A stretch of DNA of 64,000 bases. Source: Triplophysa rosa (lineage: Eukaryota > Chordata > Actinopteri > Cypriniformes > Nemacheilidae). The notes under the pieces are model-generated. The model saw only the letters and a list, made by a program, of their open reading frames with translations, had not been told where the DNA came from and made no database searches. A program made the position numbers and the translations under genes. This document shows positions 45,510-57,969 of the stretch, one piece after another. The DNA lies in the NCBI RefSeq assembly GCF_024868665.1, contig NC_079912.1:14690165-14754164 (forward strand). Direction: 5' to 3'. The stretch's first letter is position 1; every line of letters starts with the position of its first letter.

Positions 45510-48500
45510 CATGCGCAACCGTCCCCTTTTTCCAGCCCTGGAAATAACATTGTAAAAACAAATTTCAACCAAATATTTAGTTGTAAAAGAAAGCCTAAAA
45601 TGATACTATAATCTAGTCTTTAATCTAAGTAGTTTTATAATCTAAATAAACTGATGTGCGATGCGTTGTGACATAAAAGACAGTGATGTAGTGTTTCATC
45701 ACACCGCACTGCTACTTGTTCAAAAGTCGCTTGAAAAGAGCCAAAATACTATTATGCTACTGAGAAAATGTAGTCTGTAGTCACTATTTTTTCTTGGTTT
45801 CTTCACAATAATTTGTGACCCTGTCTGTGAAATCCAGGCTAAATTCGCAGAATCATATTATAAGATAATGAGCATCAAAGTTTGATTTCAACCAATAATT
45901 TCACTATCATTTTAATTTATGACATATTAAAGATATCAAGGCTATATTTTCCCAGAATTCTCTTTATATTATTTAGTAAGATTTTATGTAAACATCATCA
46001 CATAAAATGACTTTACTTGGGATTTCACTGGCAGGGTCACCTGATGATGAGCTGTTGTGCATGACCCCATTGACCTCTAAAAGGCATCCAGCTAAAGGTC
46101 TTGCTGACCCTTTCCCCATGCACTACATCAGGCTCAGTTTCAAACATCAGATTTGTGTTAGACATCATGTTCAAAGAATTACCAGGAGACTCCTGCTACA
46201 GATACAAGCAAGTGTGTGTATTCACGTTTTCTAAAGGGACTGACTTTTCTCACTTGCACAGTGCATGAAAACTGGTACAGATCAAACAGACCAGATGGGT
46301 GGCACTGCGTGAGCATTTTATCTTCAACTCTGAGCTCATAACTCACTCTCTTAATCTCTCTCACCTCCTGTTCTGTCTGTGCACACGTTTCTGTTTTGTT
46401 TGTTTGTATAAAGCCCAATGTGAAATCAATGGCCTCTGGAAGAGTACCCCTGAACGTCCCGTTCCCACCATTCTGTTTTATCATGCAGATTTTAGGCCTC
46501 TTGTAACACCTCATTGCTTTCTCATCTTATTTTTTACAAACTAAAAGGCTTTTAAGAAGTTACACGCTCTTCTCCATCTCATCAAAATGCATGTTAAGCA
46601 GATTATGTCGAAATAATGACACGGCATCTTTGTCCAACCCAAATAACTTCCAAGTTCGAAGTGTAAAGAAACTTTGCGAAGACAGCAGCAGAGAAAGCAG
46701 CCGACCGAAATTCAATCAGAGTGACTGACACAGAAGTGCTCACTACTTTCCTTCTCTGTATGAACATTGATTATAGGTTAAAGGCAATTAAAGTAATGAA
46801 GAAAAAAACTGGAGGACGCTGCCAAAGGGAGTCTTGGCTCGGTCGTCTGTTAGCGCAGAGACGGTGAGTGAGAGGTCTGATTTAAAGACCCCGACGTCTT
46901 ACAGGAACAAACTCCCTTAATGCAGCATCTTTGGAGGATGTTCAGCGAGAGAGTCTGAGTCTGGGAAAACCTGTGCCAATGTCCGATACGTTTTGGCTAA
47001 AAGGCTTCGACACAAAGCCAAACGTAACTTTAAGAGTACATTGCAGCCGGGGAGTAAAGACCTCATGAATACAAAACAAAGCTGTTTTGCTTGTTGGAAG
47101 GAAAAGCTTTTTATTTATGGCTAACAAAGCATGTGGATACTTTATCAGATTTTTGGAGATTGTTTAATGACCTTATGAAGTTTGTGAATAAAAACGTAAC
47201 TAGTATTTATTTTATCTAATGGCAGATTTGGTAAGAACCATCCATGGCTGTCAGTAATAATGAGAACGGCTAGAAATCTGTGTGTGGTTGATGTACAGCT
47301 GGTCGGAAAACTTGGAGGTGCCTCTCTGCCTGTCAGTCATTTCGTAGAGGGCGGGGTTTTTGGCGGGTGAGGTTGTGAGAGAGTTTATTGTTGAAGAGGT
47401 CTGTTGAAATATGGACTGACATTGTTCAAAAAATCTGAATTCCTCCCAAATCTGATTTTGCTTTTAAGGAGAACAGAAAACATGAGATTTGATCACGATG
47501 AGATCCATTTCATTGCACTTATTATCAATTACAGCGTTAAAAAAACATTTCTGTTAACTCTAAAACAGCGTGCAAATTCAAAATACTAATAACTCTTTTA
47601 AAAAATATGCCTTGGGAAATTATGCCACATTATTATCGCCCTATTTTTACAGCTTTTAACAGTGTATGAATTAAAGTTTTTGTGTTTGAAGAACTGGTGA
47701 GCTGTTCCTTTAAGATTTTTAAGCAACATTATTCATTCATTTATTTTATTTTACATCCTTAAGGGCTTCACGATGTGCCACACAGGACCCTTTTTTGGCT
47801 GAACTGTTCCACAAAAAACATCCAAATAACCCTTCGGCTTCACAAAAGGTTCATTGGAACCCGACTTTTTTTTTTCTATGTCATCGCTTTCATGGCATTT
47901 TTTGTGTAAATAAACTCAATATCAGCAGGGCTCGTTTACTTCCTGCCCGTCTGGTCATTAACTCGGATTCCCCGTCAGGGTTCCCCATCTTAGAACAGCC
48001 CTTTCCAGGCTGGAGAAGTTTGCCGCAGCTTGTTTGAGAAGTTGGTTTCAGCAGCTCTAAAAGGCTCCAGTGTGCTGTAACCCGCAGGAACACAAAACCC
48101 TCATGCAAACTTCAACTGTGTGACGGATTGAGAAGGGTCTGAATGAGAGACGTGTGGTTGAACATGATGTTGCAATGTTTGTGTGCGTGGAGCCCGTGGA
48201 TAGTGAAGGCTTTGACCGCGTGAAACAGAGAGCAAGTGTGTCGGGTGTGATGCTGTTTGTGTGGGAACTGTGTTCGTGGGGGTCAATTCACTTAAACACA
48301 TAGTTAAAGCACGTTTCGTTTTGTTATTCATAGTGTGCCAGTATTGAAGGTTTGAAACTGCAACTTTGTCTCCTCAGGTTTCACTTATTTTTGCCCGCTA
48401 TTCTTACCGTGATCGCCATTGCATTCGTCCTTTTATTTTCTTCTTTTCATGGTTTGACAATATTGTTTGTAAAGCAATAAAGTAAATAATGAACTTTGAA

Positions 48501-49080
48501 TTCAAAAAGCTGACATAAGACAGAGAGATAGAGACAGAGAGAGATAAAGAGAAATGTATGGAGTAGACATGGACCTTTCAAGCAGAAAAACTGAACTGGT
48601 GATATTAGCATCAAAGTGAGAATTTGAAAGACACCGCCAGGCCTGCAGCACTCATTGATCACAGGGAGAAGCAGAGAGGTCAGCTATCTCCTAAGAGAAA
48701 AAGATTACCAATTTAGAAAAAGATCGTTGGTTGATGGAAATTGAGACTGCTACATGCTCAGATTTGGTCAGCGCAGAAATGTGTCGTGTGTGAGAAGATA
48801 TCATGAGAAAATGAGGTTGAGAGAGAAGAACAGAATGGAAGATCTCAGAAACAAAGGGAGTATGAGAAACGAAGGAGGTGCGGAGAGGCTTGTGGAAAGC
48901 AGGAAAACAGAGAGAGGGAGGAAAAACGAGATATGAGGGAGTCGGTGACAAGAAAATGCTTTCCAGAGCTGAACATACACTTATCTAAATGGGGAGATTC
49001 ATCGTAGTTGCGATAGACGAACTCATCCTAACCTGAACAGAAAACCTTTTGCATTTTTATGTTGTTGAAAACTTGATCTA
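45510..49080. other. Intergenic DNA, no gene recognised
   Basis: No gene assembled. A piece of the AAGGTTC repeat lies at about 47815-47870. Purine-rich GAGAGA stretches occur at about 48520-48560 and 48820-48940. Confidence 0.35.
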
Positions 49081-49083
49081 TAC

Positions 49084-49314
49084 ACTGTAAAAAATGCTGG
49101 GTTATTTTCAACACAGCGATGGGTCAAAAAAGGGACGAACCCAACCATTGGATTGTAAATTAAACTGGGTTGTTTCAACCCAAAATTTTGAGTTGTTTTA
49201 AGCCTTTGTTGGATCAAATATAAATATTTTCTGGGTTAATTTCACCTTGCAGTTGGGTGTGTACCTTTTTGACCCAAAGCTGAGTTGAAGAAGAACCCAG
49301 CATTTTTAAAATGA
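49084..49314. mobile_element. MITE with CACTGTAAAAAATGCTGGGTT end
   Basis: The left end is CACTGTAAAAAATGCTGGGT; the right end is AAGAACCCAGCATTTTTAAA. TTGGGTTGAAAC-like words and their inverses run through it. About 230 bp. Confidence 0.7.
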
Positions 49315-49335
49315 ATTGCATATATTGTATATATA

Positions 49336-50376
49336 GTCGCTGTCGGGTGGAATCCTCGCATCTCCAAAACCATTATTTTTCAGGAAATTAAAAAAACTGC
49401 ATATTTTTTGAGTTATTAAACATTGTATCGTTAAAGTTGGTATTATACATTATATTGCTATCATATACTGTTGTGTACCAACATTAACACAACATTTCCC
49501 CAAAACCATGTTTAATCGGAGATACAAGGTTTATAACTTGGCAGCAGGGAGATACGAGATTACGCTGTCATTGATAAGAATTGTACGGACACAGACGTCG
49601 CTGCTGCCAGCAGTGTTCATCAAAGTCTGCGGTCGCGATGAGCCTTTTGACAAGAGACGAGGCTTTAAGAGCTAATGAAAGCTAATGATTGTGGTTACAT
49701 ACATCTTCCTAAACTCTATTTTAAACGTTAGATCTATGAGTGATACAATACCAAAATAAAACGTTAAACAGGCTGTCTAATATAGGCGGAAATTGATCTG
49801 CACGCAAATAAATTCGGCAGTCGCGTTGAGCCTCTTGACAAGAAAAAAGGCTTCAATAGTAAACCAAAGCTAACGACTGTGGTTACATACAACTTCCTAA
49901 ACTCTATTTTAAAGGTTTAAGAACTATAAGTGATGTAATACAAAAAAAGATGAGCTGACTAGGCTGTCTAAAAGGCGGAAATTAGCCGAATCTGCTCGCA
50001 AACTTACCTTCGTGGCTCACGGGCTTCCTTCTGCACCGAAGCATTACAGCTATCGATTTTTAACAAAACAGGCCTACTCAAATGTATCTAACCTAACTAT
50101 TTTCACTCGTTATTGTCTAAAAAACTTTCAATCAGGAGACGTAATGCCGAGAGGCTCCCGCGGAGTGAAGAAGAGGTGGAGTTACGAGACTTCTCAGACA
50201 GTTGAAGTGACCAATGGAGTTAAGAGATTTGCTCTCAAGCTATTTTCAACACTTTAGATTGGTTAATAATTTGTAAAAATAACAGACCCACATGGGCACT
50301 GACCAATAGCATCGATTTGTGAAAAAATATGAAATTGACCAAATTTGGACATAGGAGGTTTCCGCCCGACAGCGAC
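49336..50376. mobile_element. 1.04-kb DNA transposon with GTCGCTGTCGGG ends and internal duplication
   Basis: GTCGCTGTCGGGTGGAATCC at the left matches GGTTTCCGCCCGACAGCGAC at the right as an inverted repeat. Two internal units of about 180-190 bp lie in tandem (about 49630-49808 and 49812-50002). They share GAGCCTTTTGACAAGA-like, GTGGTTACATAC and CTTCCTAAACTCTATTTTAAA words and AGGCTGTCTAA. No transposase frame is seen. Flanks are TATATATA and GATATACA, so the duplication size is unclear. Confidence 0.7.
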
Positions 50377-50379
50377 GAT

Positions 50380-53300
50380 ATACACAATACAGTAGTGTAT
50401 GTATTGACATTATATATCAATTTACTTTGTTTTTTAATCTTTTTTTTACAAATTTAGTAATTTAGGCATAAATTGTGAACACCCAGCTAAAGTCATTTTT
50501 CTGTGATTTACACTTTTCTACATAAAAATATCATGATGAAAAGAGCATTCTGTAAAAATATAACATTGGTATATTTTTAGTTAAACTTTGTCAAAAACAG
50601 AAATCATAGTGAAATTAATGGTTAAAATCAAATGTTGGTGCTTGTTAGATTTGACTTCACAGACTGTTTGACTAGACTTCACAGACTGGGTCACAATTTG
50701 TGCCAAATGTACTGTGCTTGTTTGTTTTTTGATCTACATATCTCGTTTTCATGCCAGACTAATGATATGTTTTATTGCCTACCACTGCCATTAAACTAAA
50801 CCCTCACACACAAAAATAATTAATTAATGAGACTTTTATTTTGCAAATTGCTTTCACCTAAACATTTTCACTATACATTTACAAACAGTTGGCACTAGGT
50901 ATCGCCAAGCTCTATACACATGCTTACAAATACAAGAATGAAGGACACGGGCCCAAAAGAGGCTCTTGCAGTTAATGGGCTGCATTAGGCATTCGTCCAG
51001 TGTGTGCTGAAACTACTAAACAAATGTATTTATGAAACATGCATTTATATGGTCCCTCTGATGCACTCAACCCTGACAGACAGCTGATAAAGAAAAGCAA
51101 TCCACTGCCACCTAGACACTTTCATTAGAAAATCCACAATAATCTCCATCACGGACAAACATTGACCCAAACGCACAAATATCAATTTTAAGGATATGTT
51201 CACATCCACCTGGAGTGGTTTTGGAGAAAGAGAGGGTCACCCAAAGGTCTGTAAGCAGTAGTTAGAAATATGTGGAGCTCTAGCATGATAATCATACTGA
51301 AGTTGTGCTCTTTGACCAATGACCAGATCTGGGTTTCAGATATCACGTTCCCCCTAAGCAAACAAAACAGTCGTTCTGTTGCTTATTAGACTCTTGATGT
51401 CATCGTGATTGTGGTAATAGCTTGTCCTCTCCCGACTCTATCTGGTCCATTTCCTGAGCGGGGTCAGAAGGGGTCAAGGTTTGGATGGTTGCAGGGGCAA
51501 TTAGGCTCCTTCTGGGACTTAGATGCCATAACTGCACCATCTGGAAACAAACCAAAAAAAAACATTCTGCTTTGATGGCCATTTAACAGTGAGAGTTGTT
51601 CGTAAGCACCATCAAAAAATCTCATTTTATTTCTATGGTTTTTTTAAACAGTCATTGTGAAATCTCACGAGTCCAAAATTGTGCTCTGATATGTATTTTA
51701 ATAAAATAATTTTGTGAAAGGTATAGTGGGTTAAGAAATGTCGTTTGAAGCGAAATGATGCTGTGTTAAGGGAACACTTAATATTTTGTGTGGAACTGAA
51801 ATGTAGCCTAAACGAATCGAACGGCTACCCATAGAAAATATATTATCCTATAAATTAATTGTGAATATATTAAATCATTTGAAAATATATAGGATAATAC
51901 ATTGTTAAAATAGTACAATATTACAATATATTGAATAATACGTTCATATATTAAAAAGTAGAAGCACTTGGTTCTAGTATATGTACATTTTATTTTTTAT
52001 ATAGTGCATTATATTTTCATTATTTTCTTATATATTTTGTTTCAAAATATTACAAAATATATGTATATATATATAAAATATTCATATCAATAAATACTCT
52101 TGCTCAAAAACGTAATTTTTTACTTCAAAAGACATTAACGGAGACCTTTGCGCTTACGCCATTATGAGTGCCATATAAGATAGCATGATAACATGATAGC
52201 ATTTTAATTTAAATGTATTTGTTTGTGTTCAACAAACATCTGAGATTGCATAAGGTTGAGTAAATTATGGACGGTTTCATCTTAACAACATAAACAAAAG
52301 TTACTGCGCATGCGCACATTTGTGACCCCCAACTGAACTTCCGGTACACATTCACAAACAAAAGAGTGCCTGTAGATTATTTCTGATAACAATCAAAAGA
52401 AACCGAGAAGAACCGTTACTTAGCTAAACTTGTCTCTCCAATATTTGGAATTTAGACTGCGATACCAAGCTCAACCGCTACCATGTACCATACAGTTTCT
52501 TTAAATGCGTCAAAACTATAGGACATATTCAACATATTGTTTATTTAATAAAAGTATTATACAGTAAAATAATAATACAAATTAAAATTAACATACATAA
52601 AATAAAATGTTATGCTTGATACGGCATATGGACCAGCATTCTTTCCTGATGCTGTTTGTCATTTCTGGAGCTGGACAGCATTCATCCATATTGACTTTCA
52701 TTGTATGTGAAAGAGCAGCCAGGAGAAACTAAACTCATATGGGTTTGGAACAACACAAGAGTGGGAGTATTTCTTTAATCAAGTAGATGTTGGACCAACC
52801 CCAATTCTAGTCATACGACAGCTGACCTTGTGAACCCCACAGCTCTGACCAAAAACTCCCCCCAACTTCCTCTCTGATTCTCTATGACAGCAAATATCTG
52901 CCCTCAGGAGTCCCGTCCCAAGAGAGAGACCAGCTGGAGTTGTGGGGGTAGTCCTAGAATACAAGGCAGGAAGGTGGAGGAAACATGTTGTCTGGGATTT
53001 CCTGAAAGCCAACAGGGGGAGCTGTGTTGGGGAGGGGGTGTAAATTGATTCCAGCTTTGTAAAGTCGAGGAAATGCCATTCCTCATGCTATGATCTTTAG
53101 TCTGGATAAAACATCTTATACTTTTGTTCTGTCTGAAGTTTTAAACTGAAACATCTGCCTGAGAGGCTCTTTCAGGCTTTCTAGGTTTGAGAGTCTGTTT
53201 TTACTAAGTTCTTCCTCATTGGTTGGATTACAGTTTAAAAAATAACTCGATCCAGAATTTAGGAGTATTGTTCCTCAGAAATGGTCTTGTTTTTCTTATA

Positions 53301-54689
53301 GATGGTATTAGGTTTATAGATGTGAATGCCAGAATATATTCCCCTCGGCTGAGTGGTGTGGGTCTGAAGAGAAAAAGATTCCAGAAGATACAACCTGGTT
53401 CCCCTTCAACCATTGCTGTTGTGACCCCAAGCTAGTCAAATCCTTCATAACCTTTCATTAGTTTTCACGGGAACTGTGGTTGGTGGGGTAGATTTCCATC
53501 CTGTTCGTGCTTAACGTTGCATGCCAGTGGAAATCGAAAAAGTGCTCACGCAGAGCACGTTGCCTGGAATGTATATCTGACCCTCTCCTCCGCCCCGGTC
53601 TGTTTTAAAGAATAAAAACAGGTACACGCTGTACATATTCCTGATCATGTCACCAGCAACTCTGGGTTTGATCCCGTGGAACAAGAGAAACTATAGAACG
53701 TATATTTGAATGTCCATAATGAAACACTAAATTCTGTAAACATGCACTCAGCACATTCTCAAATAAAAAATATCCAGCTGTAAAACCAAAGTCTAAGAGC
53801 TAGCGTTCAGCACTTCTCCACAGGGAGTGATATTTTCCTCTGAAGTGAAAATGAAATGAAATGTAAGGATGTGTTCACACCCAAGTGCTTTTATCATGAG
53901 AGTTTGGTTTGTCTGGTTGATATAAAAGTGGTCTTGTGAAAATCACACTCGAGTTTGTTTGTAAAGGTGGTCCAGTGGTTATTTTGGCACAATAATATTT
54001 TTTCTATCTTCTATTCATCTTAATACATTTATTTTATAAATGTATTTTATTTTCAGACTTATAACATATATTTTTATGATATGTTTTTGGTCTAGAGCCC
54101 ACTTTAAGCTGACGTGTGTGCTTTCGTTTAGTTCTCTTATTTAATTCAACCGTTTAATTCTATTTAGCCATTTACTGATTTGTCAGAAAAAATAATAATA
54201 ATAACAATAAACAAAATAACCATATTTTTCATAGCCATTTGGTGTTTCTAGCTCTTTAAAGTTAAAATGTGGGACCATAGAGACCAGCAGGTGAAATACG
54301 CGGTCTTTTAGAATAAAGGTTGACTTTCATCATGCCTGATTTTCATAAATATGGGAAAAAAAATGCATCTTTATAATTCTTGTTTACTTCTGTTTTTTTA
54401 ACACACTGTGGTGGTGCTTTCTGTAAAATAGTACATTTATGTATCTGTTTTATTTTTACTTTTTTTTAAGGAAAATATGTAATCTGTGTTATATATTGAG
54501 TTATGGTGAGGGCAGGTGGTTTTAGTGGTAGAGAGTGATAATGTCATGTCATCATTTTTAATAAGACTCCCAAGCCATCGAACCAAATGTGAAAACAGTC
54601 TCAGTAATGTAGGAATGCTCTTTATTCTATTTATTATCATGCCGGGTTGTGCCAATAGCTACAGATGGTCTTAGAAAGCAGTACAAAGG

Positions 54690-54690
<1 letters not shown>
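50380..54690. other. Intergenic DNA, no gene confirmed
   Basis: AT-rich tracts (51840-52090). An exon-like minus-strand frame at 51400-51565 follows a TTTCCAG acceptor, and frames of similar quality lie at 52900-53010 (minus) and 53230-53435 (plus). None is recognisable or connects to another. Confidence 0.35.

Positions 54691-54692
<2 letters not shown>

Positions 54693-54772
<80 letters not shown>
54693..54772. repeat. (AG)40 microsatellite
   Basis: Pure AG run of about 80 bases. Arg-Glu and Leu-Ser frames through it are artefacts. Confidence 0.95.
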
Positions 54773-54773
<1 letters not shown>

Positions 54774-55030
54774 AGTTGTTGGCTGAAAAGAGACGGCGCT
54801 CATTCGTTGAGTTCCGCAGAACTAGACAGGTCGATCCGATTTTAAGTCCCGTGACTGAGCCGATGCCAAAACTCAGAAAATGCCCACTGTGAAAGACTTT
54901 AACAAACAATTCCACATAGACTTTGCTATTCATTTTAGTTCTACATGTACTTGCATTACTGTTGTTTATGTGGCTTAATGTTTAATTCATTTTTTTATTA
55001 GAAATTAGCATTTAATTTCTAATGCATTAA

Positions 55031-55796
55031 TTAAAGGGATATTTCACCACCAAATCAAAATTTTCCCATGTTTTATATGACTTTCTTCTTGAAGATTAAT
55101 GCAGTCGGAGTGGTAGAATGGGAGTGAATGGGTGTTGACTTTTTGAAGCTCCAAAAAGTGCATCCATTGATCAAAGAACTGCTCAACACGGCTCTGTGGT
55201 CTTAACAAAGGTCTTCTGAAGCCAATCGATGTGTTTATTTAAGAGAAATATCCATATTGAGAGCGCTTTTAACGTTGATGTCTAGCTTCCTTTATCCCTC
55301 GGTCGGCTATACGTGAACCTGATGCTTGTTCTTCCGGCAAATGACGCAGACGTGTCATAAGTTCCAGTGATGAACACAGCATTTTTCGTTTTGTTCCAAT
55401 AGGATGCCGCCTTCCTCTACGCGGGAGCGTTCGTCACCGTCATTTGCCAGAAAAACAAGCCTCAGGTTCATGTGCAGCCGAAGGATAACGGAAGCTATAC
55501 ATTCATGTTAATATCCCTCTCAATATGGATATTTATCTTAAACAAATGCATCGATTCGCTTCAGAAGACCTTTGTTAAGACCACAGAGCCATGTCGAGTA
55601 GTTCTTTGATCGATGGAGGCACTTTTTGGAGCTTCAAAAAGTCGACACCCATTCACTCCCACTCTCCCGCTTGGAAGCAAAAGTATACATGGTATTATAA
55701 CTCCGACTTATAACAAGAAAGTCATGTTCAGTCAGGGTGCCTTGAGGGTGAGTAAAACATGGGGAAATTTTGATTTGGTGTGAAATATCCTTTTAA
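55031..55796. mobile_element. 766-bp fold-back element with long arms
   Basis: It starts TTAAAGGGATATTTCACCAC and ends GTGTGAAATATCCTTTTAA. The arms run for hundreds of bases. GAATGGGTGTTGACTTTTTG, GGCTCTGTGGTCTTAACAAA and AATATCCATATTGAGAG in the left arm all have inverted partners in the right arm. The centre lies near 55390-55430. It is a different family from the TTCACCC elements. Confidence 0.8.
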
Positions 55797-55799
55797 GGC

Positions 55800-57865
55800 T
55801 ATACCGGATTATTAGCATTAGCTATAGCATGGCTCTTAAAAACGCTGTTGTTTCAACTCATGGTTGGTTAGTTAACAGACCAGAAGTAATTTATTTTATC
55901 AATCAGAGGCACCAAACTTTCTGGCGTTGTGTGAAACCTCTTCATTTGGCCTTATTGTATCCCAAGTCCTAACACGCTTTACCCTGCTGGTCTGAAAGGA
56001 AGAACATGGAAAGAACAAGGCTAATCTGTTCCGTTTGAGGAATGCAGTGTTTAGAAATGGATATTACAGCTTCAGCACTCCTGATGGACTCTATCCGAAC
56101 TGCCTTTGACTTCAGGCCCAGCTGTCTAAAGCACAGACCCGACGGGTTTCACTGAAATCTGATGACTGATCACCAGCAGTCAATAATCTTGTGTGGATGG
56201 ATGTGAATGGGCTCTTTTAATCTGCAGTAAAGGGATCCAGTAATAGAGTTACTAATCTAGCCCAAGATGCTCCTGGCTTCCCCCAGCGATCCACGGAAAT
56301 GCTAACACGGTGTCTGCTCTTTTCTGCAAGCTATTATTGCCGCAATAGTGGTCATTTTGATAAATTCGTTTATTGGGGAGCAGCCAAGACTTCCTTTTAA
56401 GCGTTCAGACTCTACGAGTGTCTGCCTATTGACCTTTACTAAATTAAACATCATACATTTAGAAGTTGTGAACAGCACTACAGTTTTGTGCAGGGTCGTG
56501 GGTTGTGAACGAAAAGTTGTTGGTTTGAATCCAACAACGTAAACAAAACACTTGTATGTATGTTGCTTGATGCATTTTCTTTAGGATGCTTTGAATTAAA
56601 TGATCAACTAAATCGCAGAATGTACAGTATAGAAACACCCGTGTGTGCAGTTGCGTAAACATGACGTTATTTGCTAAGCATTGTAATCGGCGAATTATGC
56701 AGTTAGTTTAATAAACTGCTGGGTGTTGACCGTTCAAAATAAGCAGGCGCATATGGGCTGGGTTTAGACAGGAAGGACCACTGCAGCATCTTGTGAGGTC
56801 ATGCTTCATTAGCAGGTGAGATATATGCAAATGAGAGGTCATGCGAAAGAAACAGTCATAAATCACAGCCCGAGCATTTAATTCAAACAGATAAACAGGT
56901 GTCTTGCTACACAGAGCTAATGATTTAAGATGTCAGCAATGAATGAAAGTTTTCGTTGGGAGAAGCTAAACAATTGTTCCTGGTCATTTTTTTATTTGAA
57001 TTATTTTTTCTGTCCATATTGTACATTTATTTTATTTTATTTGCCTAATCTTCAATGTAAAAAAAAGGTAAAAAAACATTTTTTTTCTGGCAGCCGAGGC
57101 TCCAAAAATACTGTAAATACATAAAATTACACGTTTTCATATTTTTCTTGAAAATATGCAGTCTTACAAGAATATGCAGTCTTTCTTTTATTTCAAAAAT
57201 ACATGAAAAACAGTACAAATTTGTTAAATTACAGTTTTTACAGTGTTGGGCTTAAATTCATAGTTGTTTTACAAACTGGCTAATTTGAATAAATTTGCAT
57301 GATGTAAATCGTATAACAATAAATAATTATTCGAAAAAAAGGCAATACTGAAGCTCACCCTTTATCCTATAAAAATAAAAGTGCTTTATGATGAAAAATA
57401 TTTGGCTGAATGGTTTCATAAAGAATCTGCTAAATGCCTAAATGTATGTAAAATGTAAATCTTTAACAGCTGCAAAACTTTAATTTTTCACAAAAGGTTC
57501 TTTATAAGAGTAAAGGTTTTTTTTTTCATTGCTGTGACGAATCTTTTGTAGTATCTAGTAAATTCATGTGAATTAGCCACCTTGTAAAATAAATACAAAT
57601 TTCCATAACATTGTCTTGAGATTTCCCTTTCAAGATGATGATGATGATGTGGCAGAACTATGGGAAGTCTAAGAAAGGATTGAAGCTGGGTTTATTTAGC
57701 TCTTCTTGAACCTCAAAGGTATGACTGATTCAAACATTAAACAACGGAAATCTTTAACGTGCCCCAATGTGGCTAAATGTGTATGACGTGAGAAGAAGCT
57801 CTCCGCTGCACACGTCTGGGGTCCAGATTACCAAGCAAACACAAGTTCGTGTTCAGCAGGGGCAA
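55800..57865. other. Intergenic DNA with a possible regulatory site
   Basis: An octamer ATGCAAAT lies at 56825-56832 within a repeat-free stretch (56740-56940). A SINE-tail-like piece, TCTGCTAAATGCCTAAATGT, lies at about 57426, and a B-box-like GGTTTGAATCC at about 56521. No gene recognised. Confidence 0.3.
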
Positions 57866-57871
57866 TGAGAC

Positions 57872-57888
57872 CACACACACACGCACAC

Positions 57889-57948
<60 letters not shown>

Positions 57949-57964
57949 ACGCACACACACACAC
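57872..57964. repeat. (CA)n microsatellite with CG interruptions
   Basis: A CA dinucleotide run of about 93 bases with several GCACAC interruptions near both ends. Confidence 0.95.
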
Positions 57965-57969
57965 CTCAT

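Noticed and set aside
51400..51582. Minus-strand frame after a TTTCCAG acceptor, ending in an acidic tail
   Set aside because: It could be a terminal exon, but no upstream exon could be found and no family was recognised.
54637..54933. Frames with long Leu-Ser or Arg-Glu runs
   Set aside because: They are readings through the (AG)40 microsatellite.
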